Positions 55,244 to 64,000 of a DNA stretch of 64,000 nt are shown piece by piece. This DNA is from Halomonas sp. HL-48. Its GTDB lineage: Bacteria; Pseudomonadota; Gammaproteobacteria; Pseudomonadales; Halomonadaceae. The stretch is from contig NZ_LJZS01000021.1 of assembly GCF_001314875.1 (NCBI RefSeq), positions 1-64,000 of the forward strand. The letters are read 5' to 3'. The notes under the pieces were generated by a model that was not told the origin of the DNA, ran no database searches, and saw only the letters and a list, made by a program, of their open reading frames with translations. The position numbers and the translations under genes are program-made. Numbering within the stretch: the stretch's first letter is position 1; each line of letters starts with the position of its first letter.

Positions 55244-56767
55244 TCAAACAGGCTGGTAGGTGTTCTGGAAGCGTCTACGCAGCTCGTTCTTTTGCACCTT
55301 GCCCATGGTGTTGCGCGGCAGGGAATCGATGAAGAACACGCGCTTGGGCTGCTTGTACTTGGCAAGCTTGCCCTGCAGGTGGTTGATAATCGTGGCCTCG
55401 TCTAGGTCGGCCCCCGGCTGGGGCACCACGGCGGCGGTCACGCCTTCGCCAAAGTCGGGGTGGGGCAGGCCGATCACTGCCGACTCGGATACCCCTTCCA
55501 GCTCGTCGATAACCTGCTCGATTTCCTTGGGATAGACGTTATAGCCTCCGGAAATTACCAGGTCTTTATCCCGCCCGACGATATGCACGTAGCCCTGCTC
55601 GTCGACCATGGCAAGGTCACCGGTGATGAAAAAGCCATCCTCCAGCAGCTCCTCGCGGGTCTTTTCCGGCATTCGCCAATAGCCAATGAACACGTTGGGA
55701 CCGCGAATCTGCAGCATGCCGATCTCGCCGGGGGCGACGTCATCGCCGGTTTCCCGGTCGGTGATGCGGATCTCCACCCCGGGCAGCGGCATGCCCACGG
55801 TGCCCGCACGACGCGCACCGTTATACGGGTTGGAGATGTTCATGTTGGTTTCGGTCATGCCGTAACGCTCGAGAATGGCATGCCCGGTCTTGGCCTCGAA
55901 GGCCTCGTGGGTTTCGGCGGTCAGCGGTGCCGAGCCCGACACGAACAGGCGCATATTGGCAGTGACTTCCGGTGTCAGACGCGGATCCTGGACGAGGCGG
56001 GTATAGAAGGTCGGCACGCCCATCATAACGCTGCCGTGGGGCAGCTCTTCGAAAATCACGTCGGCGTCGAACTTGGGCAGAAACAGCATACTGGCGCCGG
56101 CCATCAGGGTGACGTTGCACGCCACAAACAGCCCGTGGGTATGAAAGATCGGCAGCGCGTGGATCAGGCGGTCCTCGGCGCTGAAGTGCCAGGCCTTGAC
56201 GAGTGTTTCGGCGTTGGAGGCCAGGTTCCGGTGGGTCAGCATGGCGCCCTTGGAGCGCCCGGTAGTGCCCGAGGTATATAGAATTGCCGCCAGGTCGCGG
56301 TCAGTAAGCTCGGCGATGGCGTCATGGGGCGTGGCGCTTTCAGCCTCATCCATCAGGCTGCCGTCCGCGGCGCTGCCCAGCGTCATGACGGCAGGGCAGC
56401 CGGTGTCGGCGGCGATCCGGCGGGCCTCGTCGGCCACGGCAGGGCGACAGACAAACAGGGCCGGTTCGGCATCGCCCAGGAAGTAGCGGATTTCATCGCC
56501 GGTGTAGCCGGTGTTGAGCGGCAGATAGACTCCGCCCATGCGCAGGCAGGCCAGGTAAAGCAGAATGGCTTCGGGGCTTTTATCCACCTGGACCGCCACG
56601 CGGTCGCCCTGACGCACCCCAAGCGCTATCAACGCCCCGGCAAGCTGGGCGCTCTGGGCCAGCGCATCGGCGTGGGAGTAACGGCGACCCTCGCGGGTGG
56701 TAATGAAATCGGCCTCCCCGCGCTTGTGCATCTGCGTGGCAAAGGTAGCAAACAGGTTGTGGTTCAT
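55244..56767 (-). CDS. matB: Malonyl-CoA synthetase (MatB-like AMP-dependent ligase)
   Basis: AAILYTSGTTGRSKGAMLTHRNLASNAETLV, FVSGSAPLTAETHEAFEAKTGHAILERYGMTETNMNISNPY, ISGGYNVYPKEIEQVID; linked to malonyl-CoA decarboxylase. Confidence 0.88.
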   Translation of the reverse strand: MNHNLFATFATQMHKRGEADFITTREGRRYSHADALAQSAQLAGALIALGVRQGDRVAVQVDKSPEAILLYLACLRMGGVYLPLNTGYTGDEIRYFLGDAEPALFVCRPAVADEARRIAADTGCPAVMTLGSAADGSLMDEAESATPHDAIAELTDRDLAAILYTSGTTGRSKGAMLTHRNLASNAETLVKAWHFSAEDRLIHALPIFHTHGLFVACNVTLMAGASMLFLPKFDADVIFEELPHGSVMMGVPTFYTRLVQDPRLTPEVTANMRLFVSGSAPLTAETHEAFEAKTGHAILERYGMTETNMNISNPYNGARRAGTVGMPLPGVEIRITDRETGDDVAPGEIGMLQIRGPNVFIGYWRMPEKTREELLEDGFFITGDLAMVDEQGYVHIVGRDKDLVISGGYNVYPKEIEQVIDELEGVSESAVIGLPHPDFGEGVTAAVVPQPGADLDEATIINHLQGKLAKYKQPKRVFFIDSLPRNTMGKVQKNELRRRFQNTYQPV

Positions 56768-58125
56768 TTGGCGAGTTCTCCCTTGGCCAGCTTGCGCGCC
56801 CGCTTGGCGAGGTCACGCACATCGCTCGAACAGGCCACGGTGGCCTTGGCGGTATAATTTTCGTGGTTGCGCTCGATGTCGTCGAGCACATAGAGGTAGT
56901 TGACCATCAGGCCTGCCGCCTGCTTGAGGCCCTTGTCGGAAATATCGCCAAGCCAGTTGATACGCTGAAGCTTGGCGCCGTTCCCCAGGTGAAAGCGGGC
57001 GACGGGGTTGAGCGGCAGGCCATGGCGGTTTTTTTCATCCACCAGGTAGTGCGCGGCAAGCGGCTGGATGATCGCCTTGAGTCGCTCCTGACGTTGTTTA
57101 TCCTGGTGCCATCCTGGTGAATCCAGCTCGGCGAGCGCGTCGCGTACGCTGGGCGGCCATTGCTCGTCCCCGCGCTGCTCGGCGAGCCACTGGGCAAACC
57201 CCGGTACCGGCGAGAGGGTAACAAAGTACTTGAGCTGGGGCAGTTCCTGGGAAAGCTCCTGCACCACCTGCTTGATCAGAAAGTTACCGAACGATATGCC
57301 GCGCAGGCCGGTCTGGCAGTTGCTGATGCCGAAGAAGGCGGCGCTGTCGGCATCTTCGGGGTCGTCAATGCCGCCTTCCGAGCCGGACAGGATCGGCTGA
57401 ATGTGGCTGGGCAGGCCCTTGTGCAACGCGACCTCGACGAAAATCAGCGGCTCATCGCCAATCGCCGGGTGGAAAAACGCGAAGCAGCGCCGGTCGCGGG
57501 CATCCAGACGGCGGCGTAGGTCGTCCCAGTCCTGAATTTCATGCACCGCCTCGTAGCGGATGATCTTCTCGAGGATCGACGCCGGGGTGTTCCAGTCGAT
57601 ACGCTTGAGCATCAAAAAACCGCGGTTGAACCAGGAGCCGAACAGGTGGGCGAAGTCGTCATCGATCGGCGCCAGGTCGGGCTGCTCACGCAGCAGGCCA
57701 AGCAAGTCCTGGCGCATATTGACCAGCTCGTAGGTGCCATCGCTTGCAAAGTTGAGCCGCCGGAAAAGCTCCTGGCGAAGCGGTTCGCAGGCCTCAAATA
57801 GCTGCTGCAGCGAGCGGTTGTCCCGCGCCTCGCGGTAGGCCGCGTAGGCGCTGTCGATATGCGCGGGCTCGGCGGCGAAGTCTTCGGCGAGTCGTTTGAA
57901 GAAACGCTGCTTTTCTTCTTCGGAGAGGCGCCGGTAGATCGCCAGGGCGCGGCTGGCCAGGGCGATGCTTGACGCTTCACCATCGCTTTCCAATAGCGCC
58001 TGGCAGGCCTTTACCAGGTGGATGTGGTCTACCGCTGAGGCGACAGACTGGCGCCGCCGTAGCAGTGCATCGCGCTGGGTGATGTTGTTGAACAGCTCCT
58101 GCAGAAACGTCATGTTCATGGTCAT
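56764..58125 (-). CDS. Malonyl-CoA decarboxylase
   Basis: YEAVHEIQDWDDLRRRLDARDRRCFAFFHPAIGDEPLIFVEVAL, FFGISNCQTGLRGISFGNFLIKQVV, FVTLSPVPGFAQWL. Confidence 0.92.
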   Translation of the reverse strand: MTMNMTFLQELFNNITQRDALLRRRQSVASAVDHIHLVKACQALLESDGEASSIALASRALAIYRRLSEEEKQRFFKRLAEDFAAEPAHIDSAYAAYREARDNRSLQQLFEACEPLRQELFRRLNFASDGTYELVNMRQDLLGLLREQPDLAPIDDDFAHLFGSWFNRGFLMLKRIDWNTPASILEKIIRYEAVHEIQDWDDLRRRLDARDRRCFAFFHPAIGDEPLIFVEVALHKGLPSHIQPILSGSEGGIDDPEDADSAAFFGISNCQTGLRGISFGNFLIKQVVQELSQELPQLKYFVTLSPVPGFAQWLAEQRGDEQWPPSVRDALAELDSPGWHQDKQRQERLKAIIQPLAAHYLVDEKNRHGLPLNPVARFHLGNGAKLQRINWLGDISDKGLKQAAGLMVNYLYVLDDIERNHENYTAKATVACSSDVRDLAKRARKLAKGELAK

Positions 58126-58132
58126 TCTCCTT

Positions 58133-59467
58133 TTAGCCCATGATCAGGTTGGGCAGCCACAGGGCAATGCCTGGGAACAGGCACAGCAACAAGATACCCA
58201 GCACCATGCATAGCGCATACGGGAGACTGCCCATCAGCACGTTGCGCAGCGAGATATCCGGCGCAATGCTCTTGATGATGAACAGGTTCAGACCCACCGG
58301 TGGGGTGATCAGACCGATCTCCAGGTTGATCGTCAGGATCACCGCGAACCAGTAAGGATCAAAATTCGCGGCCAGGATGATCGGCAGCAGGATGGGAGCT
58401 GTCATCACGATCACCGCCACCGGTGGCAGGAAGAAGCCCGCCACCAGCAGGAAGAGGTTGATGATCCCCATCAGCACCCAGCGATTGACTTCCAGCTCGG
58501 AGATGGCACCTGCCACGGTCTGGGTGATGAACAGCGACGACAGCGCGTAGGCGAATACCTCGGCCGCGGCGATGATCAGCATGATCATCACACTCTCGCG
58601 CAGGGAGTCGCGCATGATTAGCTTGAGCGGCTTGGCCTGCCACATACGGTAGATGATGATGGCAAGTGCCAGGCACAGGAAAGCACCGACGCCGGCCGCC
58701 TCGGAGGGCGTGGCTACCCCGCCGTAGAGGGCGAAGAGGATGCCCACCACTACCACCAGGAAGGGCAGCACCCGCACCAGGGCCTTGAGGTTGGCGTCGA
58801 CGTTCTGGCGCATCGTCTGCTTGATGGCTTCGGTGTTGATGGCCATGGGGTTCTGGTAACCGCCGGCCAGCTTGCAAGCGATCAGCGTCCAGATCATGAA
58901 CAGCCCGGCGAGCATGAAGCCCGGCACCACACCAGCGATGAACAGCCGCCCGATGGAGGTCTCGGTGGAGATGCCATAGATAATCATGGTCACCGAGGGC
59001 GGGATCAGGATGCCCAGGGTGCCGCCCGCAGCGATGCAGCCGGCGGCCACGCCGTCGGGATAGCCACGGCTGCGCATCTCGGGGATGCCCATCTTGCCGA
59101 TGGCCGCACAGGTGGCGGGCGAGGAGCCGGAAAGGGCGGAGAAAATGGTGCAGGCACCGATATTAGAGATCGCCAGGCCGCCGGGCAGCTTGCCCAGCCA
59201 CAGGTCCAGCGAGCGGTAGAGGTCGCGCCCGGTAGGCGACGAGGCCACGGCGGCACCCATCAGGATAAACATGGGAATGGCGACGAAGCCGAATTCCGCG
59301 ATGCGATCGAAGAAGGTTTCGCCGAAGTAGGTCAGCTCCGAGACTCCGCGGCTGGCGACCAGGGCGATCAGCGAGACGCCGCCCAGGGCGAAGGCGATGG
59401 GCGTGCCGATGGCCATCAGCACGATCAGGCCGATGGCGACAAAAATGCCGGCGGTAACAGGATCCAT
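58133..59467 (-). CDS. TRAP transporter large permease (DctM)
   Basis: GTPIAFALGGVSLIAL; FSALSGSSPATCAAIGKMGIPEM; GTLGILIPPSVTMIIYG; GLITPPVGLNLFIIKSIA. Confidence 0.92.
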   Translation of the reverse strand: MDPVTAGIFVAIGLIVLMAIGTPIAFALGGVSLIALVASRGVSELTYFGETFFDRIAEFGFVAIPMFILMGAAVASSPTGRDLYRSLDLWLGKLPGGLAISNIGACTIFSALSGSSPATCAAIGKMGIPEMRSRGYPDGVAAGCIAAGGTLGILIPPSVTMIIYGISTETSIGRLFIAGVVPGFMLAGLFMIWTLIACKLAGGYQNPMAINTEAIKQTMRQNVDANLKALVRVLPFLVVVVGILFALYGGVATPSEAAGVGAFLCLALAIIIYRMWQAKPLKLIMRDSLRESVMIMLIIAAAEVFAYALSSLFITQTVAGAISELEVNRWVLMGIINLFLLVAGFFLPPVAVIVMTAPILLPIILAANFDPYWFAVILTINLEIGLITPPVGLNLFIIKSIAPDISLRNVLMGSLPYALCMVLGILLLCLFPGIALWLPNLIMG

Positions 59468-59469
59468 GG

Positions 59470-59991
59470 TCAGTCCTCCCCACGTAAGATTTCGGCGACG
59501 TACTGCAGCGACAACTGGGTGGCACCCACGGCCATGGGCAGCACCGCCGGCCAGAGGAGCGGGTTCCACACCGTGCCGGTAGTCCAGCCGCCGTGCCAGG
59601 CCTCGAACACGTAGATCCAGGCGGCATAGGCCAGGGCGAGGCAGAACGCCAGGCCGGCCAGGGAGGCGACCAGTTTCATGATGCGCCTGGGCGTGGGGGG
59701 AAGGGCGTCGGGCAGCACGGTGACGGCGACATGGCCGCCGGTCTGCAGCACGTAGGGGCTGCCCAGCAACATGGCACCTGTGATCGAGAAGACGGTGAAC
59801 TCGGTTTGCCAGCTGCTGCTCATGCCCAGCGCGTAGCGGATGAAGACCATCTGGCAGACCACCACCACGCCGGCGATGAACAACAGGGCGGCGAGGAAGG
59901 CCATCCCCCGTGATACCCGGTCCATCAATCGGATATAGCCAGCGACCGGCCCGTCGGGTGCGGCGGCCGTGGTAGAAGAAGAGTGGGACAT
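59470..59991 (-). CDS. TRAP transporter small permease (DctQ)
   Basis: Small membrane protein between DctP and DctM genes; DRVSRGMAFLAALLFIAGVVVVCQMVFIRYALGMSSSWQTEFTVFSITGAMLLGSPYVLQTGGHVAVTVL. Confidence 0.88.
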   Translation of the reverse strand: MSHSSSTTAAAPDGPVAGYIRLMDRVSRGMAFLAALLFIAGVVVVCQMVFIRYALGMSSSWQTEFTVFSITGAMLLGSPYVLQTGGHVAVTVLPDALPPTPRRIMKLVASLAGLAFCLALAYAAWIYVFEAWHGGWTTGTVWNPLLWPAVLPMAVGATQLSLQYVAEILRGED

Positions 59992-60068
59992 GATGTGCTC
60001 CGGAGAAATCGGGATGTCCGCCCCCGCAGGGGCGGCCCATCGTGACCGAATAAAGGATCGGTCTGGCG

Positions 60069-61064
60069 TTACTCCACCGCGAGGGCGGCGTCGATCAGCG
60101 CCTGGCCGTTCTCGACGTTCTCGGCGAAGGTCTTGTAGGAGCTCTCCTTGGCGACTTCCAGCCAGGCGTCGTAGTCATCCTGGGACATGCTGACTACCTC
60201 GACGCCCTCTTCCTCGAAGACCTCTACCATTTTATCATCGAGCCCCGCGGCCTCACCGGCGAAGTATTCCTCGGCGGCTTCGCCGGCCTCGATCAGCGCC
60301 TGCTGCTGCTCCTCATTGAGTTTCTCCCAGCTCTGGTTAGAGATCAGGATCGGCTCGTACATGAACCACAGGGCGTTGTCGCCCGGCTCGGTCAGGCACT
60401 CGACCTGCTCGTAGAGGCGGTAGGAGACGAAGGAGCCCGAGGAGGTGTTGGCACCGTCGAGCACGCCGGTCTGCATGCCGGTGTAGATCTCGGAGGACGG
60501 CATGGAGGCGATGGAGGCACCGGCGGTCTCGAGCATCTCATCGAAGGCCGGGCCAGCGGCGCGCAGGCTCTGGCCTTCCACGGTGTCCGGCGAGGTGATG
60601 CAGCGCTCGCTAGAGGCGAAGCCGCCGGCCAGCCAGGCGTCGGACAGCACTTTGGCACCACCCTCGTCGATGACCTCCTTGATCATGTCCATGAACTCGG
60701 AGTCGTTGAGGCGCTGGGCATGCTCGTGGTTACGCACCAGGCCCGGCATCAGGGTGGCAGAGAACTCGGGGTGACGGCCGCTGGCGTAATCCAGCGGCAG
60801 GGCGGTGATGTCCAAGCGCCCGCGGGTTAAGGCACCCCACTGCTCCTTGGCCTTGAACAGCGACTGGCCGGGGTGAACCTCGATCTCCAGGCCGACGTCT
60901 GCATCGGCCACGTGCTTGGCCATCAGTTGTACCATCTCGTCGCGCACGTCTCCTTTGCCGCCGGGAAACTGGTGAGAAGCGCGTAGCACGGTGTTCGCTG
61001 AGGCGTGTGAAGCGGCAATCGCCAGACCTAGGGCGGCGGCGGTGAGTAAATATTTACGTTGCAT
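60069..61064 (-). CDS. TRAP transporter substrate-binding protein (DctP), probably malonate-specific
   Basis: MQRKYLLTAAALGLAIAASHASA signal peptide; ASHQFPGGKGDVRDEMVQLMAKHVADADVGLEIEVHPGQSLFKAKEQWGALTRGRLDITALPL. Confidence 0.88.
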   Translation of the reverse strand: MQRKYLLTAAALGLAIAASHASANTVLRASHQFPGGKGDVRDEMVQLMAKHVADADVGLEIEVHPGQSLFKAKEQWGALTRGRLDITALPLDYASGRHPEFSATLMPGLVRNHEHAQRLNDSEFMDMIKEVIDEGGAKVLSDAWLAGGFASSERCITSPDTVEGQSLRAAGPAFDEMLETAGASIASMPSSEIYTGMQTGVLDGANTSSGSFVSYRLYEQVECLTEPGDNALWFMYEPILISNQSWEKLNEEQQQALIEAGEAAEEYFAGEAAGLDDKMVEVFEEEGVEVVSMSQDDYDAWLEVAKESSYKTFAENVENGQALIDAALAVE

Positions 61065-61114
61065 GTGGCGTCTCCAACGGTTGTTTTTGTGTGCTTGGAT
61101 TAGCTTAATATGTT

Positions 61115-61131
61115 TATCAGCCGAGCTGATA
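61115..61131 (+). promoter_or_regulatory. Palindrome in the dctP/GntR divergent region
   Basis: TATCAGC-CGA-GCTGATA, perfect 7-bp arms. Confidence 0.5.
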
Positions 61132-61155
61132 TATACATCAATAGGCGCTACGTAT

Positions 61156-61181
61156 GCTAATGTCAACTTTATGACATATGC
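61156..61181 (+). promoter_or_regulatory. Second dyad in the dctP/GntR divergent region
   Basis: GC-TA-ATGTCA-ACTTTA-TGACAT-AT-GC. Confidence 0.5.
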
Positions 61182-61220
61182 TTTGTGTAAAATATTGCGC
61201 TGCTAAAAAGGAGGTGACGC

Positions 61221-61907
61221 ATGCCAGACTCAAAGCGCTCCAACGCCCAGCGGCTCAAGGATTCATTGGAAAATGACATCATTAATGGTCGCCGTGCGCC
61301 CGGCGAGCGGCTTGACCCTGAAACACTAGGCCAGCAGTTCAACGTTTCGCGCACGCCGGTGCGCGAGGCGATCCAGCAGTTGGTGGCCAGCGGCCTGGTC
61401 ACGGTGTCGCCGAAAAGGGGCACCTTTGTTGCCAAGGTGGGCATTGACCAACTGATTGAAATGTTTGAAGTGATGGCTGAGTTGGAAGGCATGTGTGGGC
61501 GGCTCGCCGCTCGACGCATTACCGAGCAGGAACTTGCAGCACTGCGCGATGCCCATCAGCGCTGTGAAGCTGCCGCCCAGGCAGGTGATACCGACGAGTA
61601 TTATTACGAGAATGAAGGGTTTCACGACTGTATCTACACGGCGAGTCACAATAGCTTTTTATCCAGCGAGGCGCGTCAGCTCAAGCAGCGCCTGAAGCCT
61701 TACCGGCGATTGCAGCTGCAGGTTCGCCAGCGCATGCACAATTCGCTTAGCGAACACCAGGCCATCTTCGATGCCATCGAGCGCGGTGATGCGGCGCGTG
61801 CCCAGCAGGCGCTGAGCGACCACGTACTGATCCAGGGCGAGCGTTTCAGCGATTTTGTGTCCAGCGTGCGCCGGATGGAAGGCGCGCCCATCAGCCAAAC
61901 GGGCTGA
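61221..61907 (+). CDS. GntR family (FCD) transcriptional regulator
   Basis: LKDSLENDIINGRRAPGERLDPETLGQQFNVSRTPVREAIQQLVASGLVTVSPKRGTFVAKV plus FCD-type C-terminus. Confidence 0.9.
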   Translation: MPDSKRSNAQRLKDSLENDIINGRRAPGERLDPETLGQQFNVSRTPVREAIQQLVASGLVTVSPKRGTFVAKVGIDQLIEMFEVMAELEGMCGRLAARRITEQELAALRDAHQRCEAAAQAGDTDEYYYENEGFHDCIYTASHNSFLSSEARQLKQRLKPYRRLQLQVRQRMHNSLSEHQAIFDAIERGDAARAQQALSDHVLIQGERFSDFVSSVRRMEGAPISQTG

Positions 61908-61998
61908 ACGGCTAATGTCTTAATCGGTGGGGTAATGGTCCTTGCCGACATCACGTCAAGCGGTGACACTCTCTTTATCTGCTGAAGGGAGAACCATC

Positions 61999-63003
61999 GT
62001 GTCCCGCCATATTGCGCTACTCGCCTATCCCGACTGCCAACTGCTCGATGTGAGCGGCCCCTGGCAGGTATTTGCCACCGCCAATGAATTGAGCCAACGT
62101 CCGCGCTATCAGCTGACGCTTGCTGCCAATACGCCCGGCAAGCTGATGACCAATGGCGGCTTGGCGCTTGATGCCAGTCATTCCCTCGACCAGTTGGCAG
62201 CCTTACAGCCGTTGGACACTTTGCTGGTGGCGGGCGGCAGTGGCGTGGCCCGTCAATGCGAGATGCCCGAAATGCTTGCAACGCTGCGTGCGCTCGCCCC
62301 ACAGGTGCGCCGCCTGGGGTCCATCTGCAGCGGCGCGTTTTTGCTGGCGGCGGCGGGGCTGCTGGATGGCCTGCGCGTGACCACCCATTGGCGACACGCC
62401 GATGCGCTGGCCAGTGCCTACCCGTCTCTCAAGGTGACACCGGATGCGCTGTACGTTGAAAGCGGCGGACGCTTCACAAGCGCGGGCGTGACGGCGGGGA
62501 TCGACCTGGCGCTCTCACTGGTGGAAGCCGACCACGGTGCTGAGCTTGCCGGGCGAGTGGCCCGCGAGCTGGTGGTCTTCCTGCATCGCCCCGGCGGGCA
62601 GTCCCAGTTCAGTGAGATACTGCGTGGTCAGCAAGCGGCCGGCCCGTTGCGCCGCCTGCTCGACCGCCTGCACGCAGACCCCGCCGCCGAGCATTCTGTG
62701 ACCGGGATGGCAGACTTCATGGCCGTGACGCCGCGTCATCTGTCACGGCTGTTCAAGCAACATCTGAACACCACGCCGGGCGCTTACCTCACGCAACTGC
62801 GGCTTGAGCAGGCTCGTCTGGTGCTACTCAACGAGCATGGGCCGCTATCCCTTGAGCGGCTTGCCCAGCGCTGGCGGCTGGGCGGTGCCGAGCAGCTGCG
62901 CCGCCAGTTCCAGCGCTACTACGGGGTATCGCCCTCGGTCTATCGCCAACGCTTTGCGTCTTCCCATGCGCGTTCCGACCTGGAGAGTCACTCATGCCTT
63001 TAA
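61999..63003 (+). CDS. GlxA-type transcriptional regulator (DJ-1/PfpI domain plus AraC HTH)
   Basis: HIALLAYPDCQLLDVSGPWQVFATANE, GSICSGAFLLAAAGLLDGLRVTTHWRHADAL, AraC HTH FMAVTPRHLSRLFKQHLNTTPGAYLTQLRLEQARLVL. Confidence 0.9.
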   Translation: MSRHIALLAYPDCQLLDVSGPWQVFATANELSQRPRYQLTLAANTPGKLMTNGGLALDASHSLDQLAALQPLDTLLVAGGSGVARQCEMPEMLATLRALAPQVRRLGSICSGAFLLAAAGLLDGLRVTTHWRHADALASAYPSLKVTPDALYVESGGRFTSAGVTAGIDLALSLVEADHGAELAGRVARELVVFLHRPGGQSQFSEILRGQQAAGPLRRLLDRLHADPAAEHSVTGMADFMAVTPRHLSRLFKQHLNTTPGAYLTQLRLEQARLVLLNEHGPLSLERLAQRWRLGGAEQLRRQFQRYYGVSPSVYRQRFASSHARSDLESHSCL

Positions 63004-64000
63004 CCGTCACCCTGTTATCGCTCTGTCAGGCGCTGCTGATCACCGGTAATGTCCTGCTGATTGCTGTTTCACCGTTAATCGGGGCGTCTCTGGCGCCCAG
63101 CGCGTCATTGTCCACCGCGCCGGTCGCCACCCAGTGGCTGGGGCTGATGTGCGCGACGATTCCCGCCTCGCTGATCATGGCCAGGCTGGGCCGCAAACGC
63201 GGTTTTATTCTGGGCAATATAGTGGGGTTGGTGGGCGCACTGGTGGCCGTTCAGGCGCTGATGAGTGAACGCTTTGGGTTGTTCCTGTTAGCCACCTGGC
63301 TGATCGGTATCGGCATTGGCTTTGGTCAGCTGTATCGCTTTGCCGCCGTGGAGGCCGCGCCCGCGCACCTGCGCGACCGGGCGATTGGCTTGGTGATGGG
63401 CGGTGGCGTACTGGCCGCGTTTGCCGGGCCGTGGTTGTCCAGGGTGAGTCGTGAGCTGGGCGAGGTGCCATTTCTGGGCAGCTTTATGGGGTTAGCCGCG
63501 ATCTACGCACTGGCGCTAGTGGTGCTGATGCTGACGCGCTTACCGCCCGCTTCCCGCACCCATGGCGAAGGCATCGCACTGCCGCTGGGCAAGATACTCC
63601 GCCAGCCTGGATTTATTGTGGCGGTAAGCGCGGCGATGGTCGGTTATGGCGTGATGAACCTGGCCATGACCGCCACGCCGCTTGCCATGGCGGGGGCCGG
63701 GCATCACTTTAACCACGTATCAATGACCATTCAGTGGCACGTGGTGGCGATGTTTTTACCCTCGTTCTTTACTGGCCATTTGGCCACCCGCTTCGGCGCC
63801 AAGCAGGTCATTGTGGCAGGCTGCCTGCTGCTGGTGGCAAGCGCTCTGGTCGCCCAGTGGGGTATCGGGTTAGCCGGTTTCAACGTGGCGCTGATTCTGC
63901 TGGGTCTGGGATGGAACTTTACCTTTCTGTCCGCCACCGGGCTGCTCACCGAGAGCTACCGTCCAGTGGACAAGGCGCGCACCCAGGCCGCCAACGAGTT
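62994..64000 (+). CDS. MFS transporter, truncated by window end
   Basis: Own translation from ATG 62994: MPLTVTLLSLCQALLITGNVLLIAVSPLIGASLAP...QWLGLMCATIPASLIMARLGRKRGFILGNIVG; absent from ORF track because no stop occurs in the window. Confidence 0.82.
   Translation, partial: MPLTVTLLSLCQALLITGNVLLIAVSPLIGASLAPSASLSTAPVATQWLGLMCATIPASLIMARLGRKRGFILGNIVGLVGALVAVQALMSERFGLFLLATWLIGIGIGFGQLYRFAAVEAAPAHLRDRAIGLVMGGGVLAAFAGPWLSRVSRELGEVPFLGSFMGLAAIYALALVVLMLTRLPPASRTHGEGIALPLGKILRQPGFIVAVSAAMVGYGVMNLAMTATPLAMAGAGHHFNHVSMTIQWHVVAMFLPSFFTGHLATRFGAKQVIVAGCLLLVASALVAQWGIGLAGFNVALILLGLGWNFTFLSATGLLTESYRPVDKARTQAANE

Overview
The window looks like a gammaproteobacterial chromosome segment, probably Halomonas or a relative (inferred from gene content and GC-rich coding style). 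Most genes are metabolic.

Main blocks:
(1) The 3' end of a group II intron directly upstream of a RutR-like TetR gene. The last ~75-100 bp of that gene is duplicated on the far side of a small AbiEi-antitoxin-like cassette.
(2) HpxO-type urate hydroxylase, two Hsp20 genes, class I FBP aldolase, PhzF/DUF1127/MocR and a methyltransferase.
(3) An IS3-family element that splits a DNA-3-methyladenine glycosylase I (tag) gene next to phosphatidylcholine synthase.
(4) codBA, and an RND efflux pump with a divergent TetR.
(5) An EptA / PAP2 / DgkA / GT9 / PmrAB-like lipid A modification locus.
(6) A reductive pyrimidine catabolism operon (preA, preT, dihydropyrimidinase, beta-ureidopropionase) with a divergent NCS1 transporter.
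(7) A GGDEF-EAL protein; a fdhD-mobA-moeA-moaA-cobW operon; a Cys-type formate dehydrogenase operon with accessory genes, moaB and a second moeA.
(8) An SLC5 symporter, malonate utilisation genes (matB, malonyl-CoA decarboxylase, TRAP transporter, GntR), a GlxA-type AraC regulator and a partial MFS gene.

The least ordinary signals are:
- the duplicated tetR tail with the orphan AbiEi-like gene;
- sigma54-type promoters upstream of codB and the NCS1 transporter, the latter with an NtrC-like site;
- a sigma32 promoter plus ROSE-like hairpin ahead of hsp20;
- a four-copy GATACAGA array at the MocR promoter;
- PmrA-box-like repeats;
- the doubly damaged tag gene.

I saw no CRISPR array, rRNA, tRNA or prophage. 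All calls come from reading the sequence without database searches. Motif coordinates may be off by a base or so.
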